Assembly: GCA_036245525.1 (NCBI GenBank)
Contig: BTPG01000007.1
Coordinates: 169,705,905 to 169,769,904, forward strand
Source of the DNA: Semisulcospira habei
Taxonomy: Eukaryota; Mollusca; Gastropoda; Semisulcospiridae
DNA: 64,000 bases
Reading direction: 5' to 3'
Each line of letters begins with the position of its first letter. The first letter of the stretch is position 1. The notes under the pieces were generated by a model. The model was not told the DNA's origin. It saw only the letters and a program-made list of their open reading frames with translations, and did no database searches. The position numbers and the translations under genes were made by a program. Positions 58,561 through 64,000 of the stretch are shown piece after piece.

Positions 58561-59489
58561 ATTCCATCCTGCAGCCATGTTAGTGCCCGGCCTTGATCTA
58601 CTGGCGTTAGGCTTCGTCGTGGTGGCATGGTTAGGAAAGTGACAATTATGCCCCTACTGTACCGGTAGTGTAGCGAAACAGAAGTGCTCAGTGTTAACAA
58701 CTGACCCCTTTAGCATGTGCATCACGACTTTACCGAGTTTTTCCACCTGCCTGCCTTTGGTACGCTTGCCAGTATCGCACAGCTTTTCACAAAAACTGAC
58801 GATGTTTCACGTGCATTTGACACGTTCGTGGAAATTGATGAATTGTTGTCTATTGTACTATGTACAGTAGACTGTCTACGGTCAACTTTTAACCCATTTG
58901 GATCGAAAGAACATTGTATTTTATTAGCGTACTTGCGACGATAAACAATGACACAAAAAGTGGGGTGGCCCTTCCGTTTTGACCATTAGTATAGATTAAT
59001 CCTTGGTTTTGGGACTATGAAAAGCTTTCTGATGTGTCCAAGCTTGGACTCAGACTTGCGGAACAAAGTGGAGATGTACTCAGGTGTTTTGCGCTTCCAC
59101 ACTTTGAACATAAAGATTGCTTTGTTATATTTGAAATGACCTTGAAGAGGCAGGAGAACTGCTTTGTGAGCTTTTCTTCTGTGGTTAGGTGTGGATCAGG
59201 GCAAATTATTTTGGCCGCCCGTCTGTGTAGGGAATTGAGTCTCTTTAAATGGACCTCACGACATCCATCCCACATCGTTGACGCGTAATCGATGTGAGAA
59301 CGTATGTGAGCGTTATAAAATAGTTTACGGGTATCTGAATCAGTGTAATATTTCAGTTTTGATAACATAAAGAGATTTTTGGCTACTATTTTGCATAAGG
59401 TGTCTGTATGAGCTTGCCATTTTAACTGACTGTCGATTGTAATCCCTAGTACGCAATGTTCGTTTACCTGTTCAACCTGAATACCCTTA

Positions 59490-59950
<461 letters not shown>

Positions 59951-60026
<76 letters not shown>
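59951..60026. repeat. (GA)n microsatellite
   Basis: Second GA array of the alternating group. Confidence 0.97.
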
Positions 60027-60031
<5 letters not shown>

Positions 60032-60400
60032 GTTGTACATTGCTTAACGTCCCGACAGCAACAAGACTTTCTTAGGACGTGCCTGCACTGCTTGTGGAAA
60101 AAAAAACAAAAAAAAAAACAACTAAACAGAATACTGAATGTATGTCGCCAGCCGGTCTAATACGCTAAATAAACCTAAGACCATTTAGCAACACACATCC
60201 AATATCAAGAGCTACAGACAGCGCAGACAGTAAGGAGAGTTTAAAAAAGGAAAATACAGGTGAATGGACCAAGGGTAGACAGAAACACATGCCCCAGAAT
60301 AGAGGGGAAAACCCACCCTGTGGGTCTGACCAGGATGACCCTGGGAACTAAAAAGTAGTTAACCCCACCCAAGTCCCCGAGGGCAGACCCGGGTGGTGGG
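60027..60400 (-). mobile_element. family-T retroposon, copy H (tandem duplicate of G)
   Basis: Differs from copy G at only a handful of positions. The repeat period of about 443 bp includes a GA array, which points to duplication of the whole unit, not two insertions. Confidence 0.85.
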
Positions 60401-60403
60401 GGG

Positions 60404-60506
<103 letters not shown>

Positions 60507-60682
60507 TTCATTCGGACTCAACCAGAGAGTGAGGGTTTTTCGACGGAAGTTTGTGTCCCAGAGCCTGTGTGAAAACTTCGCCTCGGTTAAAGCAGTTCTC
60601 ACAAAGTTATCTGCAATATAATGGGGACACGGTGTTCCTTGCGTAAGTGAAGTGCGACGTCTGAAGTATACCATTGACAAGT

Positions 60683-60683
<1 letters not shown>

Positions 60684-60724
<41 letters not shown>

Positions 60725-60765
60725 TTGCGGGAGCAGAGGAAGGGGGAGGGGGGGGGGGGGGGTAA
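60684..60765. repeat. (GT)n and G-run
   Basis: About 20 GT units, then a G-rich tract. Confidence 0.95.
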
Positions 60766-60769
60766 GGGG

Positions 60770-61190
60770 CACTTCCAAAACTACAGAACCAACAAACTGA
60801 ATGAACGTAGTTGAATCCAACACAACTAAACTAATCTCATGATTCCTTTCAACTCATCCGACGAAAGCTGTACTGAAAACAAATAAGATTGATCTGAAAT
60901 GACATGAACTAATCAATAAACCTGATTCGGTTATTTCAGCTCTTCTTGTAAATCAAATTTACTTCAGTCTAATTCATGACATTTCATTTCATGTCAAATG
61001 ATCGAGAAGTATGGATAAGAAATCTAGGATATATCTGAAGAAAAAAAAAAAACACGAAAGATGTCTATCATCTATGTATTTTGGGTATTCCATTGCCCTT
61101 TACTGCGCTCTCGCGTGACGGAGGTGCGCTTCGCAAAGGCAGACAGAATTATATTTCCTTGTATCCGTCCCGCGGCAAAATAAAATCGTC
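60770..61190. other. no gene recognised
   Basis: AT-rich; nothing supported. 61260-61755 is similar. Confidence 0.35.
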
Positions 61191-61192
61191 TA

Positions 61193-61258
61193 CAAGAGAC
61201 ACAGATGCTCATGAGCCCCTGCAGCCTTAGAGGATCATGAGAATCTATGCATCTTGCT
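61193..61258. repeat. hairpin family H1, decayed
   Basis: CAAGAGACACAGATGCTCAT and GATCATGAGAATCTATGCAT. Confidence 0.65.
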
Positions 61259-61762
61259 GGTTAGGTAGTTACAATAGGTTCTGGTTACCTGCAAGCCTAT
61301 AGCAGATATCGGGGTTTGCTTGATGTGACTGATCATGGCCATGCAGTTTAAAGTTACACTTCGTAGCATTAGGCACACCAAACACTGAACATTTAAATAC
61401 ATAAATGAATGAATGGGTGGATGGATGGATGGATGAATAAATAAATAAAATTACGCACAGGGGCGAGCGAGTATCGTTAGTAATAGTTTTTTATTTTTTA
61501 TTTTTACCAGTGACAAAAGGATTTTACAATTCGTGCAACTAAAATTCATAAACACAGTATATTCTTAATTCACATATTAAATTCACTGCATGCTAGAAAC
61601 TAGTAAAGATATTCCACATTTGTCTCAATAAACAAAATAAAAATATTCCAATTTTCAAAATTCATATCATGTTACTAAAATGGCATGCACGCAGGGAACC
61701 GATTTATAAACAGGATGTCCGACATTTAAAACAATTTTTCATTTGTTCGAACTAAGATTTAA

Positions 61763-61833
61763 CCACCTGGCTGTCCGTGGCACTGTTCCTGCGGGAATCA
61801 TCTCAAGAAGAAGCGCCACCGACAAGCAAAGGG
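61763..61833. mobile_element. 71-bp TTAA-flanked element (family H5)
   Basis: TTAA at 61759-61762 and 61834-61837. Ends CCACCTGGCTGTCCG and, inverted, CCCTTTGCTTGTCGG. Arms decayed inside. Confidence 0.8.
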
Positions 61834-61887
61834 TTAATGTAGAAAATACGAATTTTATGTTCTCTGAGAATAAATAATAAATTTTAA

Positions 61888-61971
61888 CCCTTTGGCTGTC
61901 GGTAGCGTGTTTGGTCGAGGCGATTCCTGTAGGAATCACCTCGACCGAATACATAACCGACATCTAATGGG
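61888..61971. mobile_element. 84-bp TTAA-flanked hairpin (family H5)
   Basis: TTAA at 61884-61887, right site TGAA. Same length and termini as 21895-21978 (CCCTTTGGCTGTCGGTAGCG). Confidence 0.85.
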
Positions 61972-62049
61972 TGAAATAATTATGGCTTTGCACGTGAAGC
62001 ACGAACTATGATGAACATGTGACCCTTTCATCCCTTTTTTGTACTGTAA

Positions 62050-62476
62050 CCCTTTCAGTGCCGAGAAAACTTGAACATCACACAACTGAAAGAGGTATAG
62101 ATCCTCATGAGCCCCCGCAGGTGCGGGGGCTCATGAGGATCTATACCTTTTATTGGCACCACTTTGTATCATGTTCCTCGCACATCTAGTTGTTGTTTTT
62201 TTATTTAGTGCAGAATTAACGCATTCAGCCCTGACGCACTACAGCAGGAGATGGGTCGACCATGATAATTCAAGGGTAGTGCCAGATTTGCTTGGCGCCT
62301 GTCGGCCCCAAGCTAATCTGGCACTGCCCTTGAGTTATCATGGAGGATCCATCTCCTGCAACTCAGTGGTGCACAGTCAATGCATGACGCCTCCAAAATT
62401 TGGGAAATACGTGCGCCGGGCTAAATGAGTTAAGGAAGATTACAGAAACAGTCCGCTTTAAGTGGCAGTGAACGGG
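62050..62476. mobile_element. hairpin family H1 element hosting another TTAA element
   Basis: Left CCCTTTCAGTGCC after GTAA, right GGCAGTGAACGGG before TTAA (62477-62480). Hairpin core 62089-62150. A 210-bp H2 element (62220-62429) sits at a TTAA inside it. Confidence 0.85.
62220..62429. mobile_element. 210-bp TTAA-flanked hairpin element (family H2), nested
   Basis: TTAA at 62216-62219 and 62430-62433. Ends CGCATTCAGCCCTGACGCAC and, inverted, CTCATTTAGCCCGGCGCAC. Core 62253-62349 is a hairpin with GCTTGGCGCC. Confidence 0.9.
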
Positions 62477-62630
62477 TTAAATTATATTGATTGTGCGTAT
62501 AAGGAGCTTGATCTCCGTCTTCCTGCACGGAGGCTTATTAGACGAGTGCACGCTTTGAACTTATGACCTTATCTGTGAAGTCAATTTGCCATTATCTAGC
62601 AAACGCCAGTATTAGCCCATTCTTTGAAAA

Positions 62631-62700
62631 GCGAGATGTTCAACGTGTTACAGTTTAAATGTCGTTTTTCGCAAAAATGGACATATTGCCTTGCTGTCAC
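62631..62700. repeat. hairpin family H8, worn
   Basis: TTGAAAAGCGAGATGTTCAA and GTCGTTTTTCGCAAAAA. Confidence 0.6.
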
Positions 62701-62716
62701 ATACTCACTTTTTGAA

Positions 62717-62820
<104 letters not shown>

Positions 62821-62829
62821 GATTACGTT

Positions 62830-63215
62830 TGTGGCTACCGGCAGTACAAATCTAATTATGCGAAAATAGTGAACCGATTTTATGCGTGTCCCAGGGGAGA
62901 CGTTTCGGATATGTAAATGTGTTTCAAAACTCCAGGCACTGCGTAGTAAATGCATTCAGGGGGAGGCAGGCGTTGAGTACCGCGCTTTGAGAGCTCTGTA
63001 CATGAGAGGAAACCCTGAACCCTGCCCCGACCCTTTACCCCGCCATGACTCCACTGCTGCAGTAAAAAGTTCAATCGGAGGAGCGGTTCGAGAGGCGGTG
63101 GGGGTGTCACTACTTTTTTCTGGAATAAATAAAAATTGAAAAAAAAAAACCGGACAAAATTGGGCTGGAAATTGGACCCCCCAAAAGGAGAGAAGAAAAC
63201 AGACATAAATGCTTG
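62830..63215. other. no gene recognised
   Basis: No coding frame or repeat family supported. Confidence 0.35.
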
Positions 63216-63219
63216 GGGC

Positions 63220-64000
63220 CTTCTGGAACATGGGTTGACTGTGTAACATTACATTCATCCCTGCCACTGGACGCACGCTTTGCCTGAAACATGGGTTGAC
63301 TGTGTCGCATTCTCTTTTTCCCTGCCACTTTACGCACGCTCTGTCTGGAACTTTGGGTGACTGTGTCACATTCACTTCTTCCCTGCCACTAGACGCAATC
63401 TTTGCCTGGAACTTTGGGTGACTGTGTCACATTCACTTCTTCCCTGCCACTGGACGCACGCTTTGTCTGGAACATGGGGTGACTGTGTCACATTTACTTC
63501 TTCCCTGCCACTGGAAGCACGCTTTGTCTGGAACTTTGGGTGACTGCGTCACATTCACTTCTTCCCTGCCACTAGATGCAATCTTTGCCTGGAACATGGG
63601 GTGACTGCGTCACATTTACTTCTTCCCTGCCACTGGACGCACGCTTTGTCTGGAACATGGGGTGACTGTGTCACATTCACTTCTTCCCTGCCACTGGACG
63701 CACGCTTTGTTTGGAACATGGGGAGACTGTGTCACATTTACTTCTTCCCTGCTACTGGACGCACGCTTTGTCTGGAACATTGGGTGACTGCGTCACATTC
63801 ACTTCTTCCCTGCCACTAGACGCAATCTTTGCCTGGAACATGGGGTGACTGCGTCACATTTACTTCTTCCCTGCCACTAGACGCACGCTTTGTCTGGAAC
63901 ATGAGGTGACTGTGTCACATTCACTTCTTCCCAGCCACTGGACGCACGCTTTGTATGGAACATGGGGTGACTGTGTCACATTTACTTCTTCCCAGCCACT
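63220..64000. repeat. 61-bp satellite, runs off the window end
   Basis: At least twelve units, e.g. TTCTTCCCTGCCACTGGACG, then CACGCTTTGTCTGGAAC and ATGGGGTGACTGTGTCAC. Units alternate mildly (GGACGCACGC versus AGACGCAATC; ACATGGGG versus ACTTTGGG), hinting at a two-unit higher order. Further length unknown. Confidence 0.95.

Larger units (their letters stand above)
56959..58986 (-). mobile_element. Tc1-like DNA transposon, with an LTR inside
   Basis: Inverted ends align: TAATTGTCTAAACTTAAGGG on the left and TAATGGTCAAAACGGAAGGG on the right strand, both continuing GCCAC...TTTTT. The TA duplication is at 56957-56958 and 58987-58988. Sits inside the LINE at 55562-59490. Confidence 0.88.

Overview
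The window looks like nuclear DNA of an animal, most likely a mollusc or other lophotrochozoan. The evidence is split genes with GT-AG introns, CR1/Jockey-, RTE- and L1-like LINEs, a tRNA-derived SINE, solo LTRs, a THAP-DDE transposon, a Tc1-like transposon and very many microsatellites. The species call is an inference; nothing looks bacterial, organellar or viral. Nearly all recognisable sequence is mobile or repetitive.

Genes. I can support one probable host gene: a five-exon amine-type rhodopsin-family GPCR on the plus strand (50408-54775), whose exon phases all agree and give a 434-residue protein. The only other intact coding gene is a two-exon THAP-DDE transposase on the minus strand (2710-4954, 520 residues). 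All other coding traces are decayed transposons: an L1-like LINE (10107-15716), CR1/Jockey-like LINEs (15892-17498 and 55562-59490), RNase H-bearing and RTE-like LINE pieces (20050-20228, 26000-26770, 42389-42830) and a Tc1-like transposase (56959-58986).

Layout. 1-1.4 kb AT-rich, no gene. 1.4-5.0 kb THAP-DDE transposon. 5.0-6.0 kb a segment almost identical to 9.6-10.7 kb. 6.4-9.1 kb hairpin repeats. 9.1-15.7 kb self-nested short retroposons and the L1-like LINE, which is itself split by a 546-bp palindromic retroposon. 15.9-17.5 kb CR1-like LINE. 18-31 kb minisatellites, an LTR, the second palindromic retroposon and hairpins. 31-42 kb hairpin repeats in otherwise unrecognised DNA, ending with a tRNA-SINE and an RTE tail. 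42.9-45.1 kb a compositionally alien block that includes an 870-bp G/T-only stretch. 45-50 kb hairpins. 50.4-54.8 kb GPCR, with a large hairpin in each of its last three introns. 55.5-60.5 kb a stack of nested insertions (LINE, Tc1-like, solo LTRs, duplicated short retroposons). 61-62.5 kb nested TTAA-flanked hairpins. 63.2 kb to the window end, a 61-bp satellite.

The dominant theme is families of short palindromic elements. Many are flanked on both sides by TTAA, start with CYCWTT-like inverted ends and carry a near-perfect hairpin core. One sits in a LINE reading frame exactly as a TTAA insertion would. I read them as a multi-family set of non-autonomous, piggyBac-like hairpin elements. A second, separate palindromic family has 13-15 bp target duplications and a T-rich 3' end, and looks retroposed.
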